Positions 43,281-53,144 of a stretch of 64,000 nucleotides of DNA are shown here, piece after piece. Position 1 is the stretch's first letter; each line of letters starts with the position of its first letter. The translations under genes and the position numbers were made by a program. This DNA is from Chryseobacterium caseinilyticum (GTDB lineage Bacteria > Bacteroidota > Bacteroidia > Flavobacteriales > Weeksellaceae), in NCBI RefSeq assembly GCF_014837145.1, contig NZ_JACYFS010000003.1, positions 364,506-428,505 of the forward strand, given 5' to 3'. The notes under the pieces were generated by a model. That model saw only the letters and a list, made by a program, of their open reading frames with translations, was not told the origin of the DNA and made no database searches.

Positions 43281-43351
43281 AGTGATTGATATTATTTTTT
43301 CTGTTTATTAAATTTTAATCACAAATTTTAGCCATCAAACTATCCATTAGG

Positions 43352-43420
43352 TTTGTCCTTCCGAAGGAATCTGAACTATTTACATTAAAGTCTTTGCTGA
43401 GATTCCTACGGAATGACAAA
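43352..43420. repeat. Inverted repeat in the interval between the two fumarase genes
   Basis: TTTGTCCTTCCGAAGGAATCT and AGATTCCTACGGAATGACAAA-like arms (each about 20 bases, imperfect) flank a 27-base centre. The interval 43281-43586 holds no gene; besides this repeat it has a -7 box at 43560 for the class I fumarase. Form and position suggest a dispersed intergenic element. Confidence 0.65.
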
Positions 43421-43559
43421 AACACCGAAAATTTCTATTTGTTTTATGATGAAAATTTGCTCTATAAAATTACTCATTACTTGAAAACCTCGCAATTTAT
43501 AATCATTATAAATACGTGCCTAAATCGCTGATTTTGCTCATGCTTTTTGCACGATGTTT

Positions 43560-43567
43560 TATTTTTG
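43560..43567 (+). promoter_or_regulatory. Promoter -7 box for class I fumarase
   Basis: TATTTTTG followed by CACC, 19 bases before the ATG at 43587. A TTG occurs 23 bases upstream of the box. Confidence 0.55.
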
Positions 43568-43586
43568 CACCGAAAATAGAAAGTAA

Positions 43587-45194
43587 ATGGATTTTAAATA
43601 TCAGGATCCGTATCCAATTTTGAAAGATGATACGGTTTATAAAAAATTAACTTCAGATTATGTGAAAGTGGAGCAACATGGGGAAAGAGAAGTCTTAACC
43701 ATTGATCCGAAAGGTTTGGAACTGTTGGCTGAGGAAGCTATGGCAGACGTTTCTTTCATGCTTCGTTCTTCACATTTGGAAAGTTTAGGAAGAATTATTG
43801 ATGATCCTGAAGCAACCGATAACGACAGATTTGTTGCTTACAACTTACTTCAAAATGCTGCGGTAGCGGTTGAAGGAGCTTTGCCTTCTTGCCAGGATAC
43901 CGGAACAGCAATCGTGATGGGAAAAAAAGGTGAAAACGTTTACACCGGAGTAGAAGACGGTGAATATTTAAGCAAAGGAATTTACAATACTTACCAAAAA
44001 AGAAACTTAAGATATTCTCAGGTCGTTCCTCTGACGATGTTTGATGAGAAAAATTCAGGATCAAATCTTCCGGCGCAGATTGACATCTATGCTAAAAAAG
44101 GAAACTACTACGAATTTTTATTTTTAACAAAAGGTGGAGGTTCTGCCAACAAAACCTTCCTTTACCAAAAAACGAAATCTTTATTAAATGAAAAATCTCT
44201 TGAAGCTTTCGTGAAAGAGAGAATTTCAGATTTGGGAACAGCGGCCTGTCCGCCTTACCACTTGGCTTTGGTAATTGGTGGAACTTCAGCTGAAGCGAAT
44301 TTGGCTGCAGTGAAAAAAGCTTCTGCAAAATATTATGACAATCTTCCGACTGAAGGAAATGAAGCAGGACAGGCGTTCAGAGATTTGGAGTGGGAAGCAA
44401 AAGTTCAGAAAATCTGCCAGGAAAGTGCTATTGGTGCTCAGTTTGGTGGAAAATATTTAACGCATGATGTGAGAGTGATCAGATTGCCCCGTCACGCAGC
44501 TTCTTGTCCTGTTGGGATGGGAGTTTCCTGTTCAGCTGACAGAAATATCAAAGGAAAAATCACTAAAGACGGTATTTTCTTAGAGCAATTGGAGCAGGAT
44601 CCGAAAAGATTTTTACCTGCAACGCCGCCACATTTGGAAGAAGCGGTAGAAATCGATCTGAACAAGCCAATGCCTGAAATTTTAGCTGAACTTTCAAAAT
44701 ATCCAATTAAAACCAGGTTAAAATTAAACGGAACTTTAATTGTTGCGAGAGATATTGCTCATGCAAAGATCAAAGAATTATTGGATGCAGGACAGCCAAT
44801 GCCTGAATATTTCAAAAACCACCCGATTTATTACGCTGGACCTGCGAAAACACCGGAAGGAATGGCTTCAGGAAGTTTCGGGCCAACGACTGCAGGAAGA
44901 ATGGATGTTTATGTCGACGAATTCCAAAGTCACGGCGGAAGTATGGTGATGCTGGCAAAAGGAAACAGAACTGCTGATGTAACTAATGCTTGTAATAAAT
45001 ACGGCGGTTTCTATATCGGTTCAATCGGCGGACCGGCGGCGATTTTGGCAAAAGACAATATTCTGTCTGTGGAAGTGGTTGATTTCGCTGAATTAGGAAT
45101 GGAAGCGGTAAGAAAAATTGAGGTTAAAGATTTCCCGGCATTTATTATAACTGACGATAAAGGGAATGATTTCTTCGCAAATTTGGCGCATTAA
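43587..45194 (+). CDS. Fumarate hydratase, class I ([4Fe-4S])
   Basis: 535 residues with fused alpha and beta domains, like E. coli FumA/FumB (548). The cluster ligands are at Cys102 (LPSCQDTGT), Cys221 (TAACPPYH) and Cys315 ([11 protein letters not shown]), spaced as in the family. The beta domain (from about 370) carries PTTAGRMD and IGGPAAI. It interconverts fumarate and malate and is sensitive to oxygen, in contrast to its divergent neighbour fumC. It is monocistronic with its own promoter. Confidence 0.95.
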   Translation: MDFKYQDPYPILKDDTVYKKLTSDYVKVEQHGEREVLTIDPKGLELLAEEAMADVSFMLRSSHLESLGRIIDDPEATDNDRFVAYNLLQNAAVAVEGALPSCQDTGTAIVMGKKGENVYTGVEDGEYLSKGIYNTYQKRNLRYSQVVPLTMFDEKNSGSNLPAQIDIYAKKGNYYEFLFLTKGGGSANKTFLYQKTKSLLNEKSLEAFVKERISDLGTAACPPYHLALVIGGTSAEANLAAVKKASAKYYDNLPTEGNEAGQAFRDLEWEAKVQKICQESAIGAQFGGKYLTHDVRVIRLPRHAASCPVGMGVSCSADRNIKGKITKDGIFLEQLEQDPKRFLPATPPHLEEAVEIDLNKPMPEILAELSKYPIKTRLKLNGTLIVARDIAHAKIKELLDAGQPMPEYFKNHPIYYAGPAKTPEGMASGSFGPTTAGRMDVYVDEFQSHGGSMVMLAKGNRTADVTNACNKYGGFYIGSIGGPAAILAKDNILSVEVVDFAELGMEAVRKIEVKDFPAFIITDDKGNDFFANLAH

Positions 45195-45238
45195 TTAGTT
45201 TAAATTTAAAATAAATAGCAAAAATCAGCTTTCATCTT

Positions 45239-45269
45239 TTGCCTAAGAGGTAAAAATGTTCTATTTTTG
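45239..45269 (+). promoter_or_regulatory. Promoter of the small membrane protein gene
   Basis: TTG (45239-45241), 20-base spacer, TATTTTTG (45262-45269) followed by CG. Full consensus, 24 bases before the start. Confidence 0.75.
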
Positions 45270-45292
45270 CGTAAATCTTTAAGAAAAGAATC

Positions 45293-45580
45293 ATGATGTT
45301 ATCAGCATTTTGGCCGTTTTACCAATTCATCTGGACAGTTTACTTCGTATGTATGTTGCTTGTCGGGTTTTGGTGTATTATAATGTTTTTCGGTTTTATC
45401 ATTCCACTTTGGTTAACAGCAGGTTTGAAAGAATATTTCGGAAAAGTAAAGCCTTTCGACCCTGAAAAAATCAGAAGCAAAATGCTTTATGAGCAGGAAG
45501 GTGTAGAAGTTGTTTACAACTCACCTAAAGGTCACGGTCCTTTTGTTCACGATAGCCACGGAAGTCACGGACATCATTAA
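45293..45580 (+). CDS. Small membrane protein with His-rich C-terminus
   Basis: 95 residues (or 94 from the second ATG). One long or two closely spaced membrane helices (about 5-45, aromatic-rich: FWPFYQFIWTVYF), a short cytosolic or periplasmic domain (KEYFGKVKPFDPEKIRSKML) and a tail of seven His ending HGSHGHH, which could bind metal. I do not recognise a family. A full promoter and a terminator make it a strong, separate unit. Confidence 0.7.
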   Translation: MMLSAFWPFYQFIWTVYFVCMLLVGFWCIIMFFGFIIPLWLTAGLKEYFGKVKPFDPEKIRSKMLYEQEGVEVVYNSPKGHGPFVHDSHGSHGHH

Positions 45581-45647
45581 TTGATTGTCAGTTCTTTTTC
45601 CCCTGAATTCGGAAAAAGGACTATCAAAGCAAAACAACATATATTTA

Positions 45648-45675
45648 AACCACTGTTTTTTACGGTGGTTTTTCT
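45648..45675 (+). terminator. Terminator between convergent genes
   Basis: AACCAC, T-rich loop, GTGGTT, then TTTCTTTTT. It ends the small membrane protein gene and lies just before the end of the minus-strand AraC gene. Confidence 0.65.
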
Positions 45676-45681
45676 TTTTAT

Positions 45682-46530
45682 TTAAATATTCCTCAGTTTA
45701 TCAGGTGAAATTCCATATTTCTTTTTAAATGCACGGCTGAAATTGGGTACGTACTCATAGCCGCACTCCGATGCTATTTCTTTGATGAGAAACTCTCTGT
45801 CAATAATCATTTTTCTGGCTTTCAACATTCTGAGTTCATTGATGTATTCTGAAATTGTAATTTTATATTCAGATTTAAATTCAGACCTTATTTTAGTTTC
45901 ATTTAAACCCAATTGTAGTGCAATATCATGTGTGCTGATCTGCTGTGTGTAATATTTATCAATGAAACTTTTTGTTATCTGAGCAGTATTTTCAGTAGTA
46001 GAAATGTTTTTAGATTCGCTGAATTGCTCAAAAATAAGCATGAGAAGTTTTATAATTTTGGCTTCAATTAAGAGTTTCTGTAAAACCCCTTTTTTAGAAC
46101 TTTCTGTTATTTCCTTAATAATCATGTGCATTTCTACAGTGATTTTTGGAGGTTCTGAATGATTTAATAATATAAACTGATTTTTAATCATTCTGTCCAA
46201 AATGCTTTTGTTTTCGTTACTTTCCTGAGGATCCAAAAGATTCGAAATATAGGAATATTCAAACTGAAAATGTAGAAATTCCATTGCAAAAGTACTTGTA
46301 GAAATTAGTTTCGCGGTTTTTTTAGAGAAACTATAATGAAGAATGTAAGAATTTTTTTGAATCGAAATTTCAGAATGAATATCATCTGCTTCCAGACTTA
46401 TATTGGAGCTCAGGAAAAATACAAGATTGAAGCAGTTTTCAGTTTCGATTTGGTATTCATTATCTAATCCACCAATGTGTACGGAGATATTTTCGTTTTT
46501 GAAAAAAGGTAGATTAGTTTCTGATGGCAT
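45682..46530 (-). CDS. AraC-family transcriptional regulator
   Basis: 282 residues. The C-terminal 100 residues hold the two HTH motifs of AraC (STHDIALQLGLNETKIRSEF and LIKEIASECGYEYVPNFSR, then AFKKKYGISPDKLR). The N-terminal part (about 1-160) is an effector domain I cannot assign. It is divergent from the DoxX-type gene, with 128 bases between, and could control it. Confidence 0.88.
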   Translation of the reverse strand: MPSETNLPFFKNENISVHIGGLDNEYQIETENCFNLVFFLSSNISLEADDIHSEISIQKNSYILHYSFSKKTAKLISTSTFAMEFLHFQFEYSYISNLLDPQESNENKSILDRMIKNQFILLNHSEPPKITVEMHMIIKEITESSKKGVLQKLLIEAKIIKLLMLIFEQFSESKNISTTENTAQITKSFIDKYYTQQISTHDIALQLGLNETKIRSEFKSEYKITISEYINELRMLKARKMIIDREFLIKEIASECGYEYVPNFSRAFKKKYGISPDKLRNI

Positions 46531-46633
46531 TTTTTTTTCTGTGAAATCTACTACAAATTTAATTAGAATAATTAAAAATAATGAAAATTAAAATATGAGT
46601 TTTGTTATGAAATTTTCGAATTAAAATTTTGTT

Positions 46634-46641
46634 TAAATTTG
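46634..46641 (+). promoter_or_regulatory. Promoter -7 box for the DoxX-type gene
   Basis: TAAATTTG, 17 bases before the ATG at 46659, in the AraC/DoxX divergent interval. No TTG at the usual spacing, as may be expected for an activated promoter. Confidence 0.4.
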
Positions 46642-46658
46642 ATTTAAAATAAACAATC

Positions 46659-47036
46659 ATGAAAATCATAAAATTTATTATCTGCCTTCTCTTTGGGCTG
46701 ATGTTTGCCAACGCTGGCTTAGACAAGTTTCTTCACTACATGCCAATGCCGGAAATCACACCGGAACAGCTGAAAATCTTTGATGCCTTCAACAAATTAC
46801 ACTGGCTGATGCCTCTGGTAGGAGCGGTAGAAATTATTGGCGGATTGCTATTTATCTTCCCGAAAACAAGAGCCTTGGGTGCCATCGTTATTTTACCGGT
46901 AATGGTCGGAATTATTCTTCACGTTTTCACCATAGACAAATCCACAACAGGAATGTCTATCGCGGGTATTTTGTTTGTCATTAATCTTTGGATGATTATT
47001 GATAATAAAGAGAAATATAAAGCATTAGTGAAATAA
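46659..47036 (+). CDS. DoxX-family membrane protein
   Basis: 125 residues with four transmembrane helices and the DoxX pattern (NAGLDKFLHY after helix 1, LVGAVEIIGGLLFIFPKTRALGA in the middle). Some DoxX relatives take part in oxidative stress or quinone biology, but the precise role of this type is unknown. It is divergently oriented from an AraC regulator, which may regulate it. Confidence 0.82.
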   Translation: MKIIKFIICLLFGLMFANAGLDKFLHYMPMPEITPEQLKIFDAFNKLHWLMPLVGAVEIIGGLLFIFPKTRALGAIVILPVMVGIILHVFTIDKSTTGMSIAGILFVINLWMIIDNKEKYKALVK

Positions 47037-47039
47037 AAA

Positions 47040-47121
47040 AGTGAATAGTGAATAGTGAATTTTGCTTCGCAAGTGAATTTCAAATTGACAAGCGAAGCGA
47101 ATGACCATTCACCATTGACCT
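47040..47121. repeat. Short-period and inverted intergenic repeat
   Basis: Three GTGAATA heptamers in tandem, then GCTTCGC and AGCGAAGC as inverted arms, then ACCATTCACCATTGACC, which is the complement of the heptamer theme. It fills the space between two convergent genes completely. Confidence 0.75.
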
Positions 47122-48480
47122 TTATACAAATGCGCTAAATCCTGTAATCGATCTTCCGACAATCAGCGAATTGATTTCTTTAGTTCCTTCGTAAGAATAA
47201 ATTGCTTCAGCGTCGGCGACAAATCTTGCCACATCGTATTCAAGCAGGATTCCATTTCCGCCCATCACTTCGCGCGCTCGGGAAACAACGTCTCTTGTTC
47301 TCATCGTACAGAAGACTTTGGCTAATGAAGCATGCTCATCTTTTAAAGTTCCTTCATCCTGCATTTCAGAAAGTCTGAACACCATCGTCTGCATAGCTGT
47401 TAGGTTGGAAAGCATTTCCACCAAATGCCCCTGAATCATTTGAAATGAAGCGATCGGTTTTCCGAACTGTTCTCTTGTTCTGGTGTATTCCAGTGCGCTT
47501 TCGTAAGCACCTCGCGCGCATCCTGTTGCCATCCAGGCCACGCCGGCTCTTGTCATTCTTAAAACTTTTGCAGTGTCTTTGAAGGAATTGGCATTTTGTA
47601 GACGGTTTTCTTCTGTAACGACACAGTCTTTTAACGTAATCAAACCATTCTGAACAATTCTCAATGCCATTTTTCCTCTGATTTTCTCAACAGAATATCC
47701 TGGATTATCTTTTTCAACGATGAAACCTTTCACTTCACCATCGTCTAAATCTCTGGCCCAAATAATGATAATGTCTGCAAATGTTGCGTTACCTATCCAT
47801 TTTTTCTGTCCGTTTAAAATCCAGCCTTCCGGAGTTTTCTTGCAGGTAACAGTTAAACCACCAGCAGCACCGGAACCTACTTCAGGTTCAGTTAATCCAA
47901 ATGCACCGATTTTTTCAAACTTCTGCATTTGAGGAAGCCATTTCTGCTTCTGTTCTTCTGAACCGCAAATGTAAATGGATCCCATCGACAGACCAGACTG
48001 CACTCCAAAAAAAGTTGCAATCGAGGCATCGATTCTCGCCATTTCCATAGCGATGACTCCTTCCATTAAGAAAGGCATTCCTTTGCAACCATACCCTTCA
48101 TACGTTACGCCGCAAATATCTAATTTTTGAAATTTTGGTATTAATTCGTGTGGAAATTCATCACGAAGCCAATAATGATTCACCAAAGGTTTGACTTCTT
48201 TTTCCATAAATTCTCTGACCTTTTGCTGAACCTCCCTTTGCTCAGGGGTTAAAGTATGATAAACATCGTAGAAATCTCCATCGATGGGTGGAAGTTGTCG
48301 TGTTTTTTTATTCGGGTCGAGCATTTTCATCATTCCGCTGAGTTGCTTATCATCCAGTTTGGAAAAGTTTTCCATGAGTTTGGGAAGATTAACCTTTTGA
48401 GAAATTTCGCTGAGCTGATCAAAATCAATGGATTTAAATAATTCTATCGCGTTTCTGATTTTGGAAAAAGTTTTAGACAT
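47122..48480 (-). CDS. Acyl-CoA dehydrogenase (glutaryl-CoA dehydrogenase-like)
   Basis: 452 residues. It carries the FAD/acyl-CoA dehydrogenase core (AFGLTEPEVGSGAAGG, NGQKKWIGNATFAD, RTREQFGKPIASFQMIQ) and the catalytic Glu in YSYEGTKEIN (Glu431), placed as in glutaryl-CoA dehydrogenase. The first 70 residues are a Lys/Leu-rich extension absent from short-chain enzymes. It oxidises an acyl-CoA at the alpha-beta bond; the substrate cannot be fixed from sequence. No partner genes are adjacent. Confidence 0.9.
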   Translation of the reverse strand: MSKTFSKIRNAIELFKSIDFDQLSEISQKVNLPKLMENFSKLDDKQLSGMMKMLDPNKKTRQLPPIDGDFYDVYHTLTPEQREVQQKVREFMEKEVKPLVNHYWLRDEFPHELIPKFQKLDICGVTYEGYGCKGMPFLMEGVIAMEMARIDASIATFFGVQSGLSMGSIYICGSEEQKQKWLPQMQKFEKIGAFGLTEPEVGSGAAGGLTVTCKKTPEGWILNGQKKWIGNATFADIIIIWARDLDDGEVKGFIVEKDNPGYSVEKIRGKMALRIVQNGLITLKDCVVTEENRLQNANSFKDTAKVLRMTRAGVAWMATGCARGAYESALEYTRTREQFGKPIASFQMIQGHLVEMLSNLTAMQTMVFRLSEMQDEGTLKDEHASLAKVFCTMRTRDVVSRAREVMGGNGILLEYDVARFVADAEAIYSYEGTKEINSLIVGRSITGFSAFV

Positions 48481-48752
48481 ATCAAGTTGGGTTTTGATTT
48501 GTAAAATTTAAGCAAAAATCAATCCGAAATACCACACAGAAGAATGAATTAGTTTTACAAATATTTGATTTGCAATGATTTAAATTAAATAATTATTTAC
48601 AATTCTTTTACTTTAAATTTTCAAACATTGCAAAACATTCTTCCCCAACTTTGAAATAAGCAAAGCAACGGAAACTGAACCGCAAAATCACAATGCATCG
48701 ATTCAGCTATCGTAAAGAATTCAATTATTTATAAACATCAAAAATATAAAAT

Positions 48753-49664
48753 ATGAAAACGACTTACATTAAATTAAGCATCGCAACAGCTCTTTTACTC
48801 GGAATTTATTCATGCAAAAAAGGCGAAGCTACGGCAAGTGAAATTGCAGCAGAATCCAAAGATTTCACCACGACAGACAGCATTTCTTCGGCTGCTACAA
48901 TGTCTGTAAAAGACAAACAGTTCATCAAAACAGCAAACGTCAACATGGAAGTTAAAGACGTGTACGAAGCAACCACTTCTCTGGAAAAATCAGTACAGGA
49001 GCTTGGTGGATTTGTTACACACAGCAATCTTCAAAGCAATGTCTTTTCGGAAGAAACATTCAACACATCCAATGAAGAAGCGATGTTGGTCAAGAAATAT
49101 CAGACGGAAAATACAATGCAGGTTCGTATACCTACAGAAAAGCTGGGCGAATTTTTAACACTGATCAACAGCAAAAAACTTTTCCTGAATTCAAGAGTTA
49201 TCAACGCAGAAGACGTTACTGCCAACATTAAATATGCAGAATTGGAAGGGAAAAGAACTAAAAAAACCGGCGAAAATATCACTCAGCTCAAAACAAACAA
49301 AGACAAAGTAAATTTGAGCGATGAAAATATGTCTGAAGAAAACCAGCAGCAACTCGCCAACATGGATGTGGCCAACAATCTGAAGTACAGTACAGTTGAT
49401 ATTTACATCAAAGAACCTAAGCTCCGTATTGCGGAAATTGCAGTGACCAACACAAAAAATATCGACAATAAATATAAATTTAATTTCCTGTATGATGTGA
49501 AAAACGCTTTCGTGGAGGGCTTTTATCTCATTCAGAGAATTTTGGTGGGATTGGTTACTGTTTGGCCAATTGTATTAATTGTTGTTATCGGATTTTACTT
49601 TTACCGAAAAAACAAATCTAACAATAGAATTCAGCAGACAAAAGAACATAATTCGGCATCCTAA
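48753..49664 (+). CDS. DUF4349 lipoprotein with C-terminal membrane anchor
   Basis: 303 residues. A lipobox (LLGIYSCKK, Cys21) is followed by the DUF4349 domain (FIKTANVNMEVKDVYEATTSL, then RIPTEKLGEFLTLI) with a coiled-coil segment (about 170-210), and a C-terminal transmembrane helix (about 268-290) with a basic cytoplasmic tail. Anchored at both ends, it probably sits in the periplasm. The function of the family is not known. Confidence 0.85.
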   Translation: MKTTYIKLSIATALLLGIYSCKKGEATASEIAAESKDFTTTDSISSAATMSVKDKQFIKTANVNMEVKDVYEATTSLEKSVQELGGFVTHSNLQSNVFSEETFNTSNEEAMLVKKYQTENTMQVRIPTEKLGEFLTLINSKKLFLNSRVINAEDVTANIKYAELEGKRTKKTGENITQLKTNKDKVNLSDENMSEENQQQLANMDVANNLKYSTVDIYIKEPKLRIAEIAVTNTKNIDNKYKFNFLYDVKNAFVEGFYLIQRILVGLVTVWPIVLIVVIGFYFYRKNKSNNRIQQTKEHNSAS

Positions 49665-49694
49665 CCTTTAGGTTATCAACATAGATTTTTCTGA

Positions 49695-49718
49695 GCCTTC
49701 GCATTTGCGGAGGTTTTT
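49695..49718 (+). terminator. Terminator after the DUF4349 gene
   Basis: CCTTCGCA / TGCGGAGG with a two-T centre (one G-U pair), then six T. It separates convergent genes. Confidence 0.75.
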
Positions 49719-49722
49719 TGTT

Positions 49723-51153
49723 TTAAAACTTTCTTTTCAGAATTTCCGGTTTCGTTTTATGAAGATGTAAAATCAGTTCGCCAAAAAGAGTATTGGCCCA
49801 TGCAAACCATGATCTTGTAAAGTCTTTAGGATTATCTACATCGAAAGATTCGTGAATAAATCCGGTTCCTGCGTGCGTGGCTTTAATCATTTTCAGACAG
49901 GAAATAATTTCTGCGTCGTTATCTGTCGTAAGCGCCTGCATAATCAATCCCAAAGGCCAGATTTTATTCTCGCCAATGTGCGGACCGCCTATTCCTTTGG
50001 CAAATTTTCCTTCGCTAAACCATGGATTTGCTTGGCTTAGTGAAAACTTTCTGGTATTCTGATAGACTTCATCATCTTTTGAAGCGTAACCTAAGTACGG
50101 AATCGAAAGTAAATTCGGAACATTCGCATCATCCATAAACAGAGCATTTCCAAAACCGTCAACTTCCAAAGCGTAGATTTTGCCGGCTGTGGGATGATTC
50201 AGAATCGCGTATTTCTGAATGGCTTCATCCACTTCTTTAGCTAAATTTTTGAATTGAGAAGCGGAATTTTCATCTTTTAAAACTGTAGAAAAAATCTCAG
50301 CCGTTTCCCTCAGTGAAACCACTGCAAACATATTCGAGGAAACCAAAAACGGATAAAAAGTAGCATCGTCAGACGGTCTGAACATCGAATGAATCAATCC
50401 GACTTTCTTTGTTGGATTTCCGTAACCGCCCGCAAACTGTGTATCTAAAGAATTTCCGTTTGCCCGCTGAAATTTGTACGGCCCTTTTGAATCTTTTCTC
50501 TGCTGTTCTATAAATGTTTTCAGAATTAAAAGCATTGCTTTTTTCCATTCAGAATCAAAAACAGAGGAATCGCCTGTCGTTTTCCAGTAATTGTATGAAA
50601 GACGCATCACGTAGCACAAAGAATCTACTTCCCATTTTCGCTCGTGAATTCCGGGTTTCATTTCCGTTAAATCATCTTTCCACTCGCTGATTTCGCTGGC
50701 ATCATCAAAGAATGCATTGGCATAAGGATCAAGCAGAACGCACTCAACCTGTTTATTAATAACGCCTTTCAATAATTTTTTTAATTTTTCATCTTCATTG
50801 GCCAGACTCAAATACGGATAAACCTGCGCCGAAGAATCCCGAAGCCACATTGCATCGATATCTCCCGTAATTACGTACGTGAAAGGTTTGTTGTTTTTCT
50901 GATAATATTTTACAGTTGTATCTAAAGTATTGGGAAAACAGTTTTCAAGCATCCACGCCAGTTCAGGATCTGTAATCGTTTTTTTAATATTTTTAATAGC
51001 GTTTTCAACGGCTTCTGAACTGAATTTTCGGTCGGATAATTTAGGTCTTTTGGATGTAAAATCGTTTTCAAATAAAAATATTGCAGAAGTTGGCATTGCA
51101 AAGAATCCCAATCCGAGTGATGATTTTTTGATGAATGTTCTTCTGTTTAGCAT
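49723..51153 (-). CDS. Glycoside hydrolase family 125 (exo-alpha-1,6-mannosidase type)
   Basis: 476 residues of the DUF1237/GH125 family, metal-independent exo-acting alpha-1,6-mannosidases. Motifs include ITGDIDAMWLRDSSAQVYPY near residue 95, GIHERKWEVDSLCYVMRL, and the C-terminal GFIHESFDVDNP with RSWFAWANTLFGEL. The N-terminus has a twin-arginine-like signal (NRRTFIKKSSLGLGF), so export by Tat is likely. It may trim mannose-rich glycans in the periplasm. No other glycan genes are adjacent. Confidence 0.9.
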   Translation of the reverse strand: MLNRRTFIKKSSLGLGFFAMPTSAIFLFENDFTSKRPKLSDRKFSSEAVENAIKNIKKTITDPELAWMLENCFPNTLDTTVKYYQKNNKPFTYVITGDIDAMWLRDSSAQVYPYLSLANEDEKLKKLLKGVINKQVECVLLDPYANAFFDDASEISEWKDDLTEMKPGIHERKWEVDSLCYVMRLSYNYWKTTGDSSVFDSEWKKAMLLILKTFIEQQRKDSKGPYKFQRANGNSLDTQFAGGYGNPTKKVGLIHSMFRPSDDATFYPFLVSSNMFAVVSLRETAEIFSTVLKDENSASQFKNLAKEVDEAIQKYAILNHPTAGKIYALEVDGFGNALFMDDANVPNLLSIPYLGYASKDDEVYQNTRKFSLSQANPWFSEGKFAKGIGGPHIGENKIWPLGLIMQALTTDNDAEIISCLKMIKATHAGTGFIHESFDVDNPKDFTRSWFAWANTLFGELILHLHKTKPEILKRKF

Positions 51154-51303
51154 TTAAAGATTGATTTAATTTATCAATTCAAATCTAAGATTTTTTATTC
51201 AATCCATGTCATCAGATTCTATTGTCGAAATTTTCTAAAATTAAATTATAAAATCCACAAACTGATTTTTAATCCACAATTAACATCATTGCCCGAAATT
51301 CCG

Positions 51304-51311
51304 TAAATTTG
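51304..51311 (+). promoter_or_regulatory. Promoter -7 box for pgi
   Basis: TAAATTTG followed by CA, 78 bases before the pgi ATG; a TTG occurs 12 bases upstream, closer than normal. Confidence 0.4.
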
Positions 51312-51388
51312 CAAATCAAAATTTATCAGAAAGAATTTAAAGGAATTTTCTTCACAAAATCTTTTAAATTTAATTTTAAACTTACACT

Positions 51389-53029
51389 ATGCTATCTAAA
51401 ATAAACCCTACTCAAACCAATAGCTGGATCTCTCTCGATGAACATTTTGGCGACAGCGATTTTGAACTGAGAAGTCTTTTTCAGTACAATCCGAAACGTT
51501 TTGAAGAGTTTTCAATTAAAAAAGAAAATTATCTTTTCGATTATTCTAAAAATTTAATTGATGCAAGAACGAAAGAATTATTGCTGAATCTTGCAGTAGA
51601 ATGTCAGTTAAGGGATGCTATTACGAAGATGTTTTCAGGAGATAAAATCAATGAAACAGAAGGAAGAGCGGTTTTGCATACTGCATTAAGAGATTTTTCT
51701 GATAAAGAAATATTGGTCGACGGTGAAAACATCAAACCACAAATCAAAAGAGTTCTAAATCACATGAAATCTTTTTCTGAAAACGTAATTTCAGGAAATC
51801 ACAAAGGTTTTAGCGGAAAAGAAATTACCGATGTGGTGAATATCGGAATCGGTGGTTCAGATTTGGGTCCTGTGATGGTGGTTTCTGCTTTAAAGCATTT
51901 TAAAACAAGACTTGATGTCCACTTCGTTTCGAATGTGGATGGAAATCATATCGCTGAAGTGGTGAAAAATTTAAACCCTGAAACCACCTTATTCATCATC
52001 GCTTCGAAAACGTTTACCACTCAGGAGACAATGACGAATGCCAATTCTGCAAAAGACTGGTTTTTGAAAGCCGGAAAACAGGATGACGTAGCAAAACATT
52101 TTGTAGCTTTATCAACTAATGTTCAAGCCGTTAAAGACTTTGGAATAGCAGAAGAAAACATCTTCGAATTCTGGGATTGGGTTGGCGGAAGATATTCATT
52201 GTGGAGCGCGATCGGTTTAAGTATCGTGCTTGCAGTAGGATATGACAATTTCGAACAGTTATTAAAAGGTGCTGAAAATACGGACCAGCATTTCCAGACG
52301 GCAGATTTTTCTGAGAACGTTCCTGTTTTGATGGGGCTTTTAGGTATTTGGTACCGTAATTTTTACGCAGCAACAACGCAGGCGATCTTACCTTACTCTC
52401 AATATCTTGACCGTTTTGCAGCCTATCTTCAGCAGGGAGACATGGAAAGCAACGGAAAATGTGTAGACAGAAACGGTGAATTTGTGGAATATGAAACGGG
52501 ACCAATCATTTGGGGCGAGCCGGGAACTAACGGACAGCACGCTTTCTATCAGTTAATCCACCAGGGAACAGAATTGATTCCTGCAGATTTTATTGCGTAT
52601 GCGAAAAGTCCGAATGAAGTTTCTGACCACCAGGATAAATTGTTGGCTAACTTCTTTGCACAGACTGAAGCCCTGGCTTTCGGTAAAAACGAAGAAGAAG
52701 TGGAGGCTGAATTGAAAGCATCCGGAAAATCTGAAGAAGAAATTGACTTCTTATTAAATTACAAAGTCTTCCACGGAAACACGCCTACAAACTCATTGCT
52801 AATCAAAGAATTAACTCCTTTTTCTTTAGGTCAGTTAATTGCAATGTATGAACACAAAATATTTGTACAAGGTGTAATTTGGAATATTTTCAGTTTTGAC
52901 CAATTTGGAGTGGAATTAGGAAAAGTTTTAGCGAATAAAATCTTACCTGAACTGAAAAATAGTGAGTCCATCAGTTCTCATGACAGTTCTACAAATGGGT
53001 TGATTAATTACTATAAATCAAATAAATAA
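51389..53029 (+). CDS. pgi: Glucose-6-phosphate isomerase
   Basis: 546 residues, a full-length Pgi of the E. coli type. Both signatures can be seen: [14 protein letters not shown] and the C-terminal [18 protein letters not shown] with the catalytic His/Lys region. It interconverts glucose-6-phosphate and fructose-6-phosphate. Monocistronic, with a 115-base gap to folD that holds a short-period repeat. Confidence 0.96.
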   Translation: MLSKINPTQTNSWISLDEHFGDSDFELRSLFQYNPKRFEEFSIKKENYLFDYSKNLIDARTKELLLNLAVECQLRDAITKMFSGDKINETEGRAVLHTALRDFSDKEILVDGENIKPQIKRVLNHMKSFSENVISGNHKGFSGKEITDVVNIGIGGSDLGPVMVVSALKHFKTRLDVHFVSNVDGNHIAEVVKNLNPETTLFIIASKTFTTQETMTNANSAKDWFLKAGKQDDVAKHFVALSTNVQAVKDFGIAEENIFEFWDWVGGRYSLWSAIGLSIVLAVGYDNFEQLLKGAENTDQHFQTADFSENVPVLMGLLGIWYRNFYAATTQAILPYSQYLDRFAAYLQQGDMESNGKCVDRNGEFVEYETGPIIWGEPGTNGQHAFYQLIHQGTELIPADFIAYAKSPNEVSDHQDKLLANFFAQTEALAFGKNEEEVEAELKASGKSEEEIDFLLNYKVFHGNTPTNSLLIKELTPFSLGQLIAMYEHKIFVQGVIWNIFSFDQFGVELGKVLANKILPELKNSESISSHDSSTNGLINYYKSNK

Positions 53030-53075
53030 ATAGCTTTTAGCATCTAGCTTATTGCTATTGGCTTTAAAAATACGA
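53030..53075. repeat. Degenerate AGCTTTTAGC-type short-period repeat (copy 1)
   Basis: TAGCTTTTAGCATCTAGCTTATTGCTATTGGCTTT is built from imperfect 7-8-base units on a TAGCTT theme. A related stretch lies at 63255-63287 between hemE and hemD. Confidence 0.6.
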
Positions 53076-53144
53076 TGCATTAATATTTTGAATTATAGCT
53101 AGAACTGACTTAAAATCTAATTAAAGTAAAAAATAAAAGTAAAA

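Noticed and set aside
52131..52505. A 124-codon minus-strand frame
   Set aside because: It lies wholly antisense within pgi, which is intact and certain.
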